Assembly (NCBI RefSeq): GCF_000159955.1
Contig: NZ_GG695974.1
Coordinates: 179,619 to 212,825, forward strand
Length of the DNA: 33,207 nucleotides
Origin: Paenibacillus sp. oral taxon 786 str. D14
GTDB taxonomy: Bacteria; Bacillota; Bacilli; Paenibacillales; Paenibacillaceae
Direction: 5' to 3'
Shown one piece after another: positions 16,501-25,262 of the stretch; within the stretch, counting starts at the first letter, position 1; every line of letters begins with the position of its first letter. The notes beneath the pieces are model-generated. The model had not been told where the DNA came from and did not search any database. It was given only the letters and a program-made list of their open reading frames with translations. The translations under genes and the position numbers were made by a program.

Positions 16501-16591
16501 AGGGTTTATAGAGAGATACATGGAATTAAAGTTTTATACATACTTTGTTTGTTCTGAAAAGCGGTCACCGAGAAGGATTTGTTCATCAGCT

Positions 16592-16813
16592 ATGCACAAA
16601 ACGAGCGGGTTATCCGAGTACCTTGCGATATCCAAGCCGGTTGGCGATAAGCAGGAGCCTACCAATCTCGAGGTGACTTTCTCCTACCAGGCGATTCTTT
16701 CGTTCGGCGGCACGGTGAGCGTGCAAAGCGCACCCGGAGCGGGGACGAAGTTTACGATTAGCTTGCCGATCTATAACTGTGAGGAAGAAGCAAAGGGGAT
16801 GAATGAAGGATGA
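16592..16813 (+). pseudogene. C-terminal remnant of a sensor histidine kinase
   Basis: The last 40 or so residues before the TGA at 16813 read FSYQAILSFGGTVSVQ then SAPGAGTKFTISLPIY, the unmistakable end of a HATPase_c domain. Just upstream, SKPVGDKQEPTNLEV aligns with the usual 'TKPVG...GTGLG' G2 box, but the essential glycines are gone. The DHp domain, the N box and all sensor domains are missing; upstream sequence is broken by stops. Similarity before about 16600 is doubtful. The stop overlaps the start of the next gene as ATGA (16810-16813), showing the kinase was once the upstream partner in an operon. It is not functional as a kinase. Confidence 0.8.
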
Positions 16814-17988
16814 ACAAATCCGTCGGAGAGCTTGCGGCCAAAATTGTGCTCTGTGTCCTGTTGTCTAGTGTGATTTTATTCTTAGGATTTTTTGCCGGTT
16901 TAATCGTGTCATTCTCCGGCGGAGCGGTGTTCTATACGCCTTTGGTGCTGGTTGCGGCGGCCGTGTTGGTCGTCTTTCTGGCTTTCTTTATGTTCTTGCC
17001 GGAGCGGCACCGTCGCAAGTTGTATTTCTCGCTGCTTGCCGTCGTGATCTTGGGCGGCTTGACAACAGGGGGATACGAGATTCGCAAAGCTTACCACAAC
17101 AGCATTCCGGTCGTCAGCGACCAGGAGGTAGATATGAGGCCGTATCGGCCGTTTGCGGACACGGGGAAGCTGGCCGTGCTGCCGGAACCGTCCAAATTGA
17201 CATTAACGGAGGATTTACCGCGGCTTGACGGAGCAACGGCACTTTATCCTCTGTATGGAGCGTTTGCGCAGGCCGTATATCCGCGCCAGGATTATGATCT
17301 CTACGACAGCGAGGTCATGGTGAATACGACACCTGTGGCTTATAAGAATTTAATCGAAGGCCGGGCGGATATCATTTTCGCCGCCGCGCCGTCGGAGGGG
17401 CAAATAGCCGCCGCCCGCAAGGAAGGGAAGGAATTAAAGCTCACCCCGATCGGCCGTGAGGCGTTTGTCTTTTTCGTGAATGCGTCGAATCCGGTAACCG
17501 GGTTAACGACGGAGCAGATCCGCGGGATCTACTCGGGGGAAATTACCCGATGGAGTGAAGTGGGGGGCCGCGAAGAGCGGATCCGCGCGTTTCAGCGTCC
17601 GGAGGATAGCGGAAGCCAGACGATGCTGATACGGGTGATGGACGGACGGGAGCTCGCCAAACCGCCCAAGGAGAATGTGGCCTCCGGGATGGGTGGCATC
17701 ATTTCGCGGACCGCGGATTACCGCAACTACAAAAACGCACTGGGCTATTCGTTCTTGTTTTATGCCACCGAGATGGTGAAAAACGGGAATATCCGCCTGT
17801 TGGCCATCGACGGCGTGAAGCCGGAACGAGCGACGATTGCCAGCGGCGAATATCCGTTTGCGGCCGAGTTTTACGCGGTAACGGCGGGCAGTGACAATCC
17901 GAACGTGGAGAAGCTGATCGAATGGATTCGCTCCCCGCAAGGGCAGTATTTAGTGGAGCAAACGGGCTATACGCCGCTCGCCCCCTAG
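16810..17988 (+). CDS. Membrane-anchored PstS-like phosphate-binding domain protein
   Basis: A 392-residue protein. Three hydrophobic helices come first (about 11-34, 42-63, 71-88), then a PBP-like substrate-binding domain from about residue 115. The domain shows PstS-type features: LDGATALYPLYGAFA near its start, a 'GRADIIFAAAPSEGQ' strand, VFFVNASNPVTGLT, QIRGIYSGEITRWSEVGG, FQRPEDSGSQTML and a C-terminal LIEWIRSPQGQYLVEQTGY. Classic PstS is a lipoprotein with one signal peptide; this one has a multi-pass anchor instead and no pstCAB genes follow. It might sense rather than transport phosphate, possibly together with the kinase whose remnant overlaps its start codon. The ATG at 16810 relied on translational coupling; its own ribosome site (AAGGGG, 11 nt) is modest. 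Confidence 0.82.
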   Translation: MNKSVGELAAKIVLCVLLSSVILFLGFFAGLIVSFSGGAVFYTPLVLVAAAVLVVFLAFFMFLPERHRRKLYFSLLAVVILGGLTTGGYEIRKAYHNSIPVVSDQEVDMRPYRPFADTGKLAVLPEPSKLTLTEDLPRLDGATALYPLYGAFAQAVYPRQDYDLYDSEVMVNTTPVAYKNLIEGRADIIFAAAPSEGQIAAARKEGKELKLTPIGREAFVFFVNASNPVTGLTTEQIRGIYSGEITRWSEVGGREERIRAFQRPEDSGSQTMLIRVMDGRELAKPPKENVASGMGGIISRTADYRNYKNALGYSFLFYATEMVKNGNIRLLAIDGVKPERATIASGEYPFAAEFYAVTAGSDNPNVEKLIEWIRSPQGQYLVEQTGYTPLAP

Positions 17989-17994
17989 GATGTA

Positions 17995-18023
17995 TTGACA
18001 CTCGAATTGGGGATCGATAAACT
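17995..18023 (+). promoter_or_regulatory. Sigma-A promoter of htpG
   Basis: TTGACA (17995-18000), 17-bp spacer, TAAACT (18018-18023). A consensus -35 and good -10 with ideal spacing; the CIRCE element begins 13 bp after the -10, so it covers the expected transcription start and early leader. Confidence 0.85.
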
Positions 18024-18035
18024 AAAAACTAGGAA

Positions 18036-18062
18036 TTAGCACTCTTCCTTGTAGAGTGCTAA
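18036..18062. promoter_or_regulatory. CIRCE element (HrcA operator)
   Basis: TTAGCACTC, nine bases, GAGTGCTAA: a perfect match to the CIRCE consensus. It sits between the promoter and the htpG start codon, 51 nt before the ATG, in the standard repressing position for HrcA. Confidence 0.97.
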
Positions 18063-18113
18063 TATGTTGTAAGACAAGTTCCCCCATGGGGTGAAAGGAA
18101 GGAGATCCGATTC

Positions 18114-19994
18114 ATGGCGAAAAAGCAGTTTAAAGCAGAATCTAAACGACTGCTGGAAATGATGATCAACTCGATTTACACACAGCGGGAAATTTTTCTG
18201 CGTGAGCTGATTTCGAACGCCAGCGATGCCATTGATAAGATTTATTATCGGGCGTTAACGGATGACAAGCTGGTATTTAACAAGGACGACTATTTTATTA
18301 AGATTAAGCCGGATAAAGCAAACCGCACCTTGACGATTTCCGATACCGGGATCGGCATGACCAAGGAAGAGCTGGAGAAGCACCTGGGGACTATCGCCAA
18401 CAGCGGTTCGTATGCGTTTAAGAACGAAAATGAACTGAAGGATGGTCATAACATTATCGGGCAGTTTGGTGTCGGCTTCTATTCCGCATTTATGGTCGCC
18501 GACGTGGTTACCGTGATCAGCCGGGCGCTGGGTTCGGACGAGGCCTACAAATGGGAGTCCAAAGGGGCGGACGGCTACACGATCGAACCGTGTGAGAAGG
18601 AAACGGTGGGTACGGATATTATTTTGAAGATCAAAGAAAACTCCGAAGACGACCAATATGACGAATACCTCGAGGAATACCGTCTGAAGTCGATTATCAA
18701 GAAATATTCGGATTTCATCCGTTATCCGATCAAGATGGACGTCACGAGCAGCCGGCCGAAGGAAGGCAGCGAAGGCGAATACGAGACGTACACCGAAGAG
18801 CAAACCATCAACAGCATGGTGCCGATCTGGCGCAAGAACAAATCCGAACTGACGGAAGAGGATTATGTCAACTTTTACATGGAGAAGCGCTACGGGTTCG
18901 ATAAACCGGTATCGCATATCCATATCAAGGCTGACGGCGCGGTCGTGTACAATGCGATTTTGTATATTCCGGAGAAGACGCCGTTTGACTATTACACCAA
19001 GGAATACGAAAAAGGGCTGGAGCTCTACTCCAACGGCGTGCTGATCATGAATAAGTGCCCGGATCTGCTGCCGGACTATTTCAGCTTTGTCAAAGGGATG
19101 GTCGATTCCGAGGATCTGTCGCTCAACATTTCTCGGGAAATGCTGCAGCATGACCGCCAGTTGAAGTTGATTGCGAAGAACATCCAAAGCAAGATCAAGA
19201 GCCAGCTGCAAACGCTGCTGAAGGAAGACCGTGAGAAATACGAGAAGTTCTACGCTTCGTTTGGCCGCCAGCTGAAGTTTGGCGTGTACAACGACTACGG
19301 CATCAACAAGGACGTGCTGCAGGATCTGCTGCTGTTCACTTCGTCCAAGGAGAAGAAGCTTGTTACGCTGGATGAATACGTCTCCCGCATGCCGGAAGAC
19401 CAGAAGTATATTTATTATGCTGCCGGTGAATCGGTAGAACGGCTGGAGAAGCTGCCGCAAACCGAGCTGGTGCTGGATAAAGGATACGAGATCCTGTATT
19501 TCACCGACGACATTGACGAGTTCGCGATCAAGATGATCATGAAATACAAGGATAAGGAATTCAAATCGGTATCGAGCGGTGATTTGGGCATCGAAGCCGA
19601 GAATTCCGAAGATAAGGCGAATACGGATGAGAACAAGGAATTGTTCGCCGCAATGAAGGACCTGCTGGCGGGCAAGGTGAAGGAAGTTAAAGCGTCCAAA
19701 CGTCTGAAATCCCATCCGGTCTGCTTGTCGACGGAAGGTGAGCTGACGATCGAGATGGAAAAGGTACTGAACTCGATGCCAGGCTCGAACGGCCAGTCGG
19801 TTAAAGCCGAAAAAGTGCTGGAGATCAACGTGAACCACGACGTCTTCCAGTCGCTGAAGAAGGCTTACGAGAGCGACAAAGAGAAGCTGGCCTTGTACAC
19901 GAACCTGCTGTACAATCAGGCGCTGCTGATTGAAGGGCTGCCAATCAACGATCCAGTTGAATTTACGAACGATATTTGCAAAGTGATGGTGTAA
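18114..19994 (+). CDS. htpG: Molecular chaperone HtpG (bacterial Hsp90)
   Basis: A 626-residue cytosolic ATP-dependent chaperone, the usual family length. The GHKL ATPase site is intact: Glu31, Asn35 and Asp38 in [21 protein letters not shown] at 75-82, and the glycine-rich lid [15 protein letters not shown]. The middle domain shows [19 protein letters not shown] and [13 protein letters not shown] with the catalytic-loop Arg. The C-terminal dimerisation domain is complete. ATG at 18114 follows AAGGAG by about 10 nt. Expression should be HrcA-repressed at the CIRCE element and induced by heat. A strong terminator follows, so it is monocistronic. Confidence 0.98.
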   Translation: MAKKQFKAESKRLLEMMINSIYTQREIFLRELISNASDAIDKIYYRALTDDKLVFNKDDYFIKIKPDKANRTLTISDTGIGMTKEELEKHLGTIANSGSYAFKNENELKDGHNIIGQFGVGFYSAFMVADVVTVISRALGSDEAYKWESKGADGYTIEPCEKETVGTDIILKIKENSEDDQYDEYLEEYRLKSIIKKYSDFIRYPIKMDVTSSRPKEGSEGEYETYTEEQTINSMVPIWRKNKSELTEEDYVNFYMEKRYGFDKPVSHIHIKADGAVVYNAILYIPEKTPFDYYTKEYEKGLELYSNGVLIMNKCPDLLPDYFSFVKGMVDSEDLSLNISREMLQHDRQLKLIAKNIQSKIKSQLQTLLKEDREKYEKFYASFGRQLKFGVYNDYGINKDVLQDLLLFTSSKEKKLVTLDEYVSRMPEDQKYIYYAAGESVERLEKLPQTELVLDKGYEILYFTDDIDEFAIKMIMKYKDKEFKSVSSGDLGIEAENSEDKANTDENKELFAAMKDLLAGKVKEVKASKRLKSHPVCLSTEGELTIEMEKVLNSMPGSNGQSVKAEKVLEINVNHDVFQSLKKAYESDKEKLALYTNLLYNQALLIEGLPINDPVEFTNDICKVMV

Positions 19995-19998
19995 GCGG

Positions 19999-20046
19999 AA
20001 GAACCACCTTCCTCCGAAAAATGCGGGAGGGTGGTTCTTTTATTTT
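19999..20046 (+). terminator. Rho-independent terminator after htpG
   Basis: A long stem, AAGAACCACC-TTCCTCCG against CGGGAGG-GTGGTTCTT, ends in TTTTATTTTT. It starts a few nt after the stop codon. Confidence 0.9.
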
Positions 20047-20087
20047 TGGCCTGGAATATGCCATCATGAGGGTGGGGGCGATACAGG

Positions 20088-21569
20088 GTGTTTCATGAAT
20101 TTAAGCTTGTGGCGGAAACGCCGGTTTACGTGCAGGTGAAAAATTATATCAAACGACTAATGATGCAAGGCGCTTTGCAGGCCGGGCAACGGCTTCCCTC
20201 AACACGGGAACTGTCGGAACTGCTGGGCGTCAGCCGGGGCAGTATCATTGCTGCCTATGAAGCCTTGCAGGATGAGGGGCTAGTGTATGCTGTCACGGGG
20301 AAAGGGAACTTCGTCGCCGAGGCCTCTGCACCAAGCGGGCAGGCGGTCCCCACCTGGCGGATGGATTGGCGCGAGCGGATGAATCGGCAAGCCCGGCTGT
20401 CCGTGGAGCTCGACCATATGAAACGCAGCAGTCCCGGCCTGCGGGCGGCGAAAGGCGCCATTTTGTTTACGAGCATCGCCCCTGACGAGGAGCTGTTTGA
20501 TCTGGAGAACGTCAAACGCGCATTCTTGGATCGGATGGCGGTGGAAGGCCGCGTCTTATTGAACTATGGATACGCTAAAGGATATAAACCACTTATCGAT
20601 TATTTGCTGAACTATATGGAACGTAAAGGCGTGGATCTGCAAGGCAAGGATTTGCTGATCACCAGCGGCTTTACGGAAGGGCTGGACATCTTGTTGTCAG
20701 CCCTTGGGCGGGATGGCAGTGCGGGCGGACGCATGTTATGCGAAAACCCAACGCACCAAACCGCGATCAAAAATTTGCGGCGGCACGGGTTCGAGATCAC
20801 CGGGATTCCGATGGAGCCGGACGGCCTGGACCTGGCAGCGCTGGAGCGCGAGCTGAAGACGCAGGCTTTTGACGGCGCGTTCCTCGTTCCTTCCTATCAT
20901 AACCCAACCGGGATCGTGACGTCCGCTGAGAAACGGCTGGCGATACTAGAGCTGCTCGGCCGCTACCGGGTGCCGGTGATCGAGGATGGATTTAATGAGG
21001 AGCTGAGGTATTCCGGCTCCCACGTCGCGCCGTTGATTGCGATGGCAGGGCAGGGGAACGGCGTGGTGTATTTGGGAAGTTTCTCGAAGGTGCTGTTCCC
21101 GGGGATTCGTGTCGGCTGGATCTTAGCAGACCGGAAGCTGATCGAGGTGCTGGAAAGCGTCAAACGGGCGCGCAGCATTCATACCTCAACGTTGGACCAA
21201 TCCCTGCTGTATCAATACTTGCTGAACGGGAATCTCGAAAAATATCTGAAACGGGCCAGGGCCGAATATCGGCGGAAGTACGAATGGACGAAGGCCTGCT
21301 GCGAGCAGTACGTGCCATTCTCCCGGTTGTCGGGCAGCGGCGGGTTACATTTGTTCCTGGAGTTTCCGGAGGAGTTCGATACGTGGAAGCTGCTCGAGCT
21401 TTGCGCGGATCAGGGCGTCCTCTTTACTCCGGGGGATATGTTCTACGTTGACGGCGGAGGACGGAACACGATGCGAATTGGTTTTTCGCGGGTATCCGAG
21501 GAAGACATCGAAAAGGGGATTCGCCTGATCGGTGATACGGCTACAAAGCTGTTAGGAGATCAGAGTTAG
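20088..21569 (+). CDS. MocR-type (GntR/aminotransferase fusion) regulator, DdlR-like by context
   Basis: A 493-residue PLP-dependent transcription factor. Residues 10-75 are a GntR winged helix (PVYVQVKNYIKRLMMQG, LPSTRELSELLGVSRGSI, YEALQDEGLVYAVTGKGNF); from about 110 a fold-type I aminotransferase domain follows with the PLP lysine Lys334 in GSFSKVLFPG and the substrate-site Arg in MRIGFSR near the end. Such proteins sense PLP and amino compounds rather than catalyse. It lies 57 bp upstream of ddl, same direction. In Brevibacillus a MocR protein, DdlR, activates ddl, so regulation of ddl by D-alanine or a dipeptide is a reasonable inference; PdxR-type function is unlikely because no pdxST is near. 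GTG start at 20088 with a G-rich, weak ribosome site (GGTGGGGG). Confidence 0.88.
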   Translation: MFHEFKLVAETPVYVQVKNYIKRLMMQGALQAGQRLPSTRELSELLGVSRGSIIAAYEALQDEGLVYAVTGKGNFVAEASAPSGQAVPTWRMDWRERMNRQARLSVELDHMKRSSPGLRAAKGAILFTSIAPDEELFDLENVKRAFLDRMAVEGRVLLNYGYAKGYKPLIDYLLNYMERKGVDLQGKDLLITSGFTEGLDILLSALGRDGSAGGRMLCENPTHQTAIKNLRRHGFEITGIPMEPDGLDLAALERELKTQAFDGAFLVPSYHNPTGIVTSAEKRLAILELLGRYRVPVIEDGFNEELRYSGSHVAPLIAMAGQGNGVVYLGSFSKVLFPGIRVGWILADRKLIEVLESVKRARSIHTSTLDQSLLYQYLLNGNLEKYLKRARAEYRRKYEWTKACCEQYVPFSRLSGSGGLHLFLEFPEEFDTWKLLELCADQGVLFTPGDMFYVDGGGRNTMRIGFSRVSEEDIEKGIRLIGDTATKLLGDQS

Positions 21570-21626
21570 CAACGGGGTAGTTAGGTGCTGCATGGACTTA
21601 AACAACGGGTGAAGGAGAGAAACAGG

Positions 21627-22562
21627 ATGAAGGTAGGCGTAATTATGGGCGGCGTCTCCTCGGAGCGCGAGGTCTCGCTGATGACGGGGAAGGAAATCGT
21701 GGGGAAGCTGGACCCCAATAAATATGAAGTGGTGCCGATTGAGCTGACGAAGCGGGAGGAGTTGATCGACCGGGTGCGGGGCATCGACTTCGCTTTGCTG
21801 GCGCTGCATGGCGCGTTTGGCGAGGACGGTACAGTGCAGGGCGTTCTGGAGACGATGGGCATCCCGTACTCGGGCAGCGGCGTGTTGTCCAGCAGCTTAT
21901 GCATGGATAAGAATCTGACGAAGAGGCTGCTGCAGACTGAAGGGATTGCGACGCCGGACGGGGCCTATCTGGAGCGGGCCATGTTCGCGGACGGAACGTG
22001 GGAACCCAAGATGGCGGGGCTCGCGTATCCGCTGTTCGTCAAGCCGAATGCAGGAGGCTCCAGCATCGGCGTCCAGCGCGTCGACCGGCCGGAGTTGTTG
22101 CGCGGTGCGCTGGAGGAGGCGTTCCGCTGGGGCGAGTCTGTGCTCGTCGAGTCCATGGTGTCCGGCCAGGAAATCACCTGCCCGATCCTGGACGGGGAGC
22201 TGCTTCCGGTGCTGGGCATCCGGGCGGCCAATGGAGCGGAGTGGTTTGACTACGAAGCCAAATACAGCGACGGCGGGGCGGAGGAGAAGCCGATCACGCT
22301 GCCTCCCGACGAAGAGACGCGGGTACGGGCGGCAGCACTGGCGTGTTATCGGCTGCTGCAATGCCGCGTTTATGCCCGGGTCGATATGATTCTCAAGGAC
22401 GGTGTCCCTTACGTGCTGGAGGTAAATACGCTGCCGGGGATGACGGCGAACAGCCTGCTGCCGCGCAGCGCCGCTGCTGCTGGCATCAGTTACAGCGAAC
22501 TGCTCGACCGGATCATCGAGCTGTCGCTGGCCGAGCGAGGGAGCGGCGTTGCTGCCACATAA
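21627..22562 (+). CDS. ddl: D-alanine--D-alanine ligase
   Basis: A 311-residue ATP-grasp enzyme joining two D-Ala for peptidoglycan precursors. Signatures: MGGVSSEREVSL at the N-terminus, LHGAFGEDGTVQG, ATP-grasp KPNAGGSSIGV, and EVNTLPGMTANSLLP with the metal and dipeptide ligands. It is of the short type (about 305 residues), like E. coli DdlB. ATG at 21627 has AAGGAG 9 nt upstream; an in-frame ATG at 21585 only 15 bp after the previous stop has no ribosome site. It is probably co-transcribed with the MocR gene, no terminator being seen between them. Confidence 0.95.
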   Translation: MKVGVIMGGVSSEREVSLMTGKEIVGKLDPNKYEVVPIELTKREELIDRVRGIDFALLALHGAFGEDGTVQGVLETMGIPYSGSGVLSSSLCMDKNLTKRLLQTEGIATPDGAYLERAMFADGTWEPKMAGLAYPLFVKPNAGGSSIGVQRVDRPELLRGALEEAFRWGESVLVESMVSGQEITCPILDGELLPVLGIRAANGAEWFDYEAKYSDGGAEEKPITLPPDEETRVRAAALACYRLLQCRVYARVDMILKDGVPYVLEVNTLPGMTANSLLPRSAAAAGISYSELLDRIIELSLAERGSGVAAT

Positions 22563-22592
22563 AATAAGAGACCCGCTGGTTGCGGATCTCTT
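22561..22592 (-). terminator. Terminator between convergent ddl and ald
   Basis: An 11-bp stem with one mismatch (22566-22576 with 22582-22592). On the minus strand it is followed by TTATTTTA, so it mainly serves ald; on the plus strand the T content after it is poorer, giving at best weak termination of ddl. Confidence 0.7.
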
Positions 22593-22618
22593 GCTCTTGT
22601 TGAATGCGGCGAAATCGC

Positions 22619-23752
22619 CTAGTTAACTGGGGAACTGGGCAGCTCCAGCGCTTGCTCAACAGGCACATACTCGTAGTGAAGGTCCCGGGCAACAGAGGCG
22701 TACGTAATCGCACCAGCGGCGACGTTAACGCCTTTGCGCAGAGCTGCCCGTTCACTGAGCGCCGTGTAAAGGCCCTTCGAGGCGATCTCCAGCGCATAAG
22801 GCAGCGTAGCGTTGGCCAGCGCCAGCGTAGAGGTGCGCGGTACGGCGCCCGGCATGTTCGCCACGGCGTAATGCACGACGCCATGCTTCACATAGGTCGG
22901 ATCGGAATGGGTCGTGATCCGGTCGACCGTTTCGAAGATGCCGCCCTGGTCGATGGCCACGTCCACGATGACCGAGCCGGGGCGCATCGCCTTCACCATG
23001 CTTTCGGTGACCAGCTTTGGCGCCTTGGCACCGGGGATCAGCACCGCGCCGATCACCAGGTCGGATTCAGCAACCGCCTCGGCGATGTGCTGCGGATTCG
23101 ACATCAGCGTCTGCACGCTGGCGCCAAAGATGTCCTCCAGCTGCCGCAGGCGATCCGGATTCAGATCGATGATCGTCACGTCGGCGCCTAGGCCGATCGC
23201 CACTCGGGCTGCGTTCGTGCCAACGACGCCTCCGCCGATGATCGTCACTTTGCCGCGCTTCACGCCAGGCACACCGCCGAGCAGGATGCCTTTGCCGCCG
23301 TGCGGCTTCTCCAGGAACTGCGCCCCGATTTGCACGGACATCCGACCGGCAACCTCGCTCATTGGCGTCAACAGCGGCAGCGTTTTGTTCACTTCAACCG
23401 TTTCATACGCGATGGCGGTCACACCTTGATCTTTTAACGCTTGCGTCAGTTCCGGTTCCGGCGCCAGATGCAAATACGTGAACAGGATCAGACCTGGACG
23501 GAAAAAGCCATACTCCGACGGCTGCGGCTCCTTCACCTTCATCACCAGATCGGCCGACCAGGCTTCGGCGGCGCTGCCGACCACCTTGGCCCCGGCGGCC
23601 GCATATTCCGTATCCTCAAAGCCGCTGCCAGCACCCGCCTGGGTCTCGATCCATACCGAGTGACCTGCTTTCACCAGCGAATAGGCGCCCGATGGGGTCA
23701 GGGCAACTCGATTCTCATTATTTTTGATTTCTTTGGGGACTCCAATGATCAT
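22619..23752 (-). CDS. ald: Alanine dehydrogenase
   Basis: A 377-residue NAD-dependent enzyme converting L-alanine to pyruvate and ammonia. Conserved elements: [20 protein letters not shown] with Arg15, [12 protein letters not shown] with the active-site Lys, [12 protein letters not shown] with the catalytic His, the Rossmann [20 protein letters not shown], and [11 protein letters not shown] with the catalytic Asp. Length fits the family. ATG at 23752 has GAGGAGG 9 nt upstream. The -10 TATACT (minus strand, 23784-23789) lacks a recognisable -35, as expected for an activator-dependent promoter; the PucR-type gene just upstream is the likely activator. Confidence 0.96.
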   Translation of the reverse strand: MIIGVPKEIKNNENRVALTPSGAYSLVKAGHSVWIETQAGAGSGFEDTEYAAAGAKVVGSAAEAWSADLVMKVKEPQPSEYGFFRPGLILFTYLHLAPEPELTQALKDQGVTAIAYETVEVNKTLPLLTPMSEVAGRMSVQIGAQFLEKPHGGKGILLGGVPGVKRGKVTIIGGGVVGTNAARVAIGLGADVTIIDLNPDRLRQLEDIFGASVQTLMSNPQHIAEAVAESDLVIGAVLIPGAKAPKLVTESMVKAMRPGSVIVDVAIDQGGIFETVDRITTHSDPTYVKHGVVHYAVANMPGAVPRTSTLALANATLPYALEIASKGLYTALSERAALRKGVNVAAGAITYASVARDLHYEYVPVEQALELPSSPVN

Positions 23753-23783
23753 GCTGTAACCTCCTCTGTCAAACGATCTGACA

Positions 23784-23789
23784 TCAGTA
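23784..23789 (-). promoter_or_regulatory. Likely -10 of the ald promoter
   Basis: TATACT on the minus strand, 31 nt upstream of the ald start codon. The sequence 17 bp further upstream (ACAAAA) is unlike TTGACA, pointing to dependence on an activator. Confidence 0.5.
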
Positions 23790-23841
23790 TAGGACAGGAG
23801 CTGTGATTTTTGTTTGTGGCGATATGAGAAAAAAGACAGCC

Positions 23842-23865
23842 CGCATTGTGAAATTTCACAATGCG
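23842..23865. promoter_or_regulatory. Perfect 24-bp palindrome, candidate operator for ald
   Basis: Half-site CGCATTGTGA, centre AATT, then TCACAATGCG; no mismatch. Its centre is about 65 bp upstream of the putative ald -10 and it overlaps the stop codon of the PucR-type gene (23856-23858). On the minus strand it is followed, after 8 nt, by TTTTTT, so it could double as an imperfect terminator for that gene. Position and symmetry suit an activator site. Confidence 0.65.
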
Positions 23866-25103
23866 TTGCTGCCGCCGAAACGTTCGGCTTTGAGTTCCAA
23901 ATATAAGGTTACTTTCTGCTCCATGCTGGTTAAGTCGATCCGGCCGATTTCAGCGATTCGCTTCAGCCGGTAATTCAGGGTATTCGCATGAACATGCAGG
24001 GCTTCGGCGGCTGTCTTCGCATTGCTGTCATGCGCCAAAAACACCTCCAGCGTGTGCACCAGCTCGCTGTGATGCTCCTGATCGTAGGCCCGCAGCCGGG
24101 CCAGTTGGCTGCCCGCGCGGCCATGCCGCTGAAGCTCCTCCCAGATTCGGGGAAGATACCGGTAATACCCGAGATCGCTATATATCACGAGATCTCCGGT
24201 CTCCTTGGGAAACCGCTGCTTCACCTCAAGCAGGAGCAGCGCTTCGCGGTAGCTGTCTTCCAGCCGTCCGTATTCGCTGTAGAGACATCCGCTGGCCAAT
24301 CCTAGGAAATGCGGCGAAAAATAGGTGCGCAAATTCTGCTGAAGCAGCCCCAGCTGGCTGGCGACTCCATCCTTAGTATCCGCCGTTATCGGCGCAAATA
24401 ACAAAATCAGCTGATTTTTATTGATGGCGTGCAGCACGATCCGGCTATAAGCGGAGAGGGGAGCGCATTTCTCCAGCGCCTGCCGCTGCCACGATTCCTT
24501 CACTTCGGCGGCAAACTGCAGGACGACCACATGGAATTGCGGAGGGAGTGTGATCCCGATCCGCTGGGCTTTATCCCGAATCAGGGTTTCATTGGATAGA
24601 TGCCCGGTCAGCAGCTGCCAGAAAAAATCGCGATGCGCCTCTTCCTCCTTATGGCGCTGCAGCTGCCATTGGGCCATTTTGGTGCGGGCGGCTTGGGCCG
24701 CCTTGGCGAATAACGCCATTTCCCGTTCTGAAAAAGGCCTCTCCGCCTCCAGCACCCAAATAAAGCCGACAACCCGGGAGCCCAAACGGATCGCCGTTGC
24801 AACGCGGCCGCTAAGCCCCACCTCTTGAATCGGAGCGACGCGAATCGGCGCTTCGCTCTCCAATAGGCGAGGCATAACGCCGTCCCGCCAGAGACTGCCA
24901 ATGATCTGATCGGGCACCCGGCGCCCGACGATGGTGGCCAGCCGCGCCGCGTCGGTCTCTGGCTCGTGCGAGCTGTAGGCAACCAGCCGATGGTTGGCGT
25001 CTTCGATCGTGACCGGACGGCCCAGCACGTCGCTGATCTTCTCCGCGAGCAATTCCAGATTGTCGGAGTATGGCTCGAAAATATCGTCTTGATCTTGGCT
25101 CAT
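23856..25103 (-). CDS. adeR: PucR-family regulator, AdeR-like activator of ald
   Basis: A 415-residue regulator. Residues 10-150 form a GAF-like sensor ([39 protein letters not shown]). The middle is a GGDEF-like/CdaR-type region (about 170-330). The C-terminus has the PucR helix-turn-helix, [19 protein letters not shown] and [17 protein letters not shown]. It sits directly upstream of ald in the same direction with 103 bp between, the arrangement of B. subtilis adeR-ald, where AdeR activates ald. ATG at 25101-25103; GGAGG lies 13-17 nt upstream, a rather long spacing, suggesting modest translation. The palindrome at its stop codon may be its own target. Confidence 0.88.
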   Translation of the reverse strand: MSQDQDDIFEPYSDNLELLAEKISDVLGRPVTIEDANHRLVAYSSHEPETDAARLATIVGRRVPDQIIGSLWRDGVMPRLLESEAPIRVAPIQEVGLSGRVATAIRLGSRVVGFIWVLEAERPFSEREMALFAKAAQAARTKMAQWQLQRHKEEEAHRDFFWQLLTGHLSNETLIRDKAQRIGITLPPQFHVVVLQFAAEVKESWQRQALEKCAPLSAYSRIVLHAINKNQLILLFAPITADTKDGVASQLGLLQQNLRTYFSPHFLGLASGCLYSEYGRLEDSYREALLLLEVKQRFPKETGDLVIYSDLGYYRYLPRIWEELQRHGRAGSQLARLRAYDQEHHSELVHTLEVFLAHDSNAKTAAEALHVHANTLNYRLKRIAEIGRIDLTSMEQKVTLYLELKAERFGGSNAL

Positions 25104-25262
25104 AGGCGAGCGTCACCTCCGATGCGGTATGGTTTGTGAAGCCGCACTAGGATCATGCCGTTTTTTTGGGGTAGGAAGACAAACCCCGGCAGGAGCGGCT
25201 CAATTATACTTAATTTCAAGATGCTTCATGCTGATTATTGATTAGGAAAGAGGTATTCCACG

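Larger units (their letters stand above)
15954..16591. other. Gene-poor scar region; no intact gene supported
   Basis: No open frame here has a ribosome site together with a recognisable product. A weak hairpin (CGGCAGG/CCTGTCG, 15984-16003) followed by the palindrome CGGGCCCG and TTTT (to 16017) may end the fucosidase transcript. The stretch also holds an inverted-repeat pair and a 17-bp tandem duplication, listed separately. Its base composition is mixed and broken by stops in all frames, consistent with decayed sequence between the fucosidase and the truncated histidine kinase. Confidence 0.6.

Noticed and set aside
16270..16557. Open plus-strand frame of 95 codons
   Set aside because: No ribosome site, no recognisable family, and it runs through the 17-bp tandem duplication and the inverted repeat; looks like chance in scar DNA.
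18255..19838. Long (527-codon) open frame antisense to htpG
   Set aside because: A codon-bias shadow of htpG: composition is His/Leu/Arg/Phe-rich, with no ribosome site or domain.
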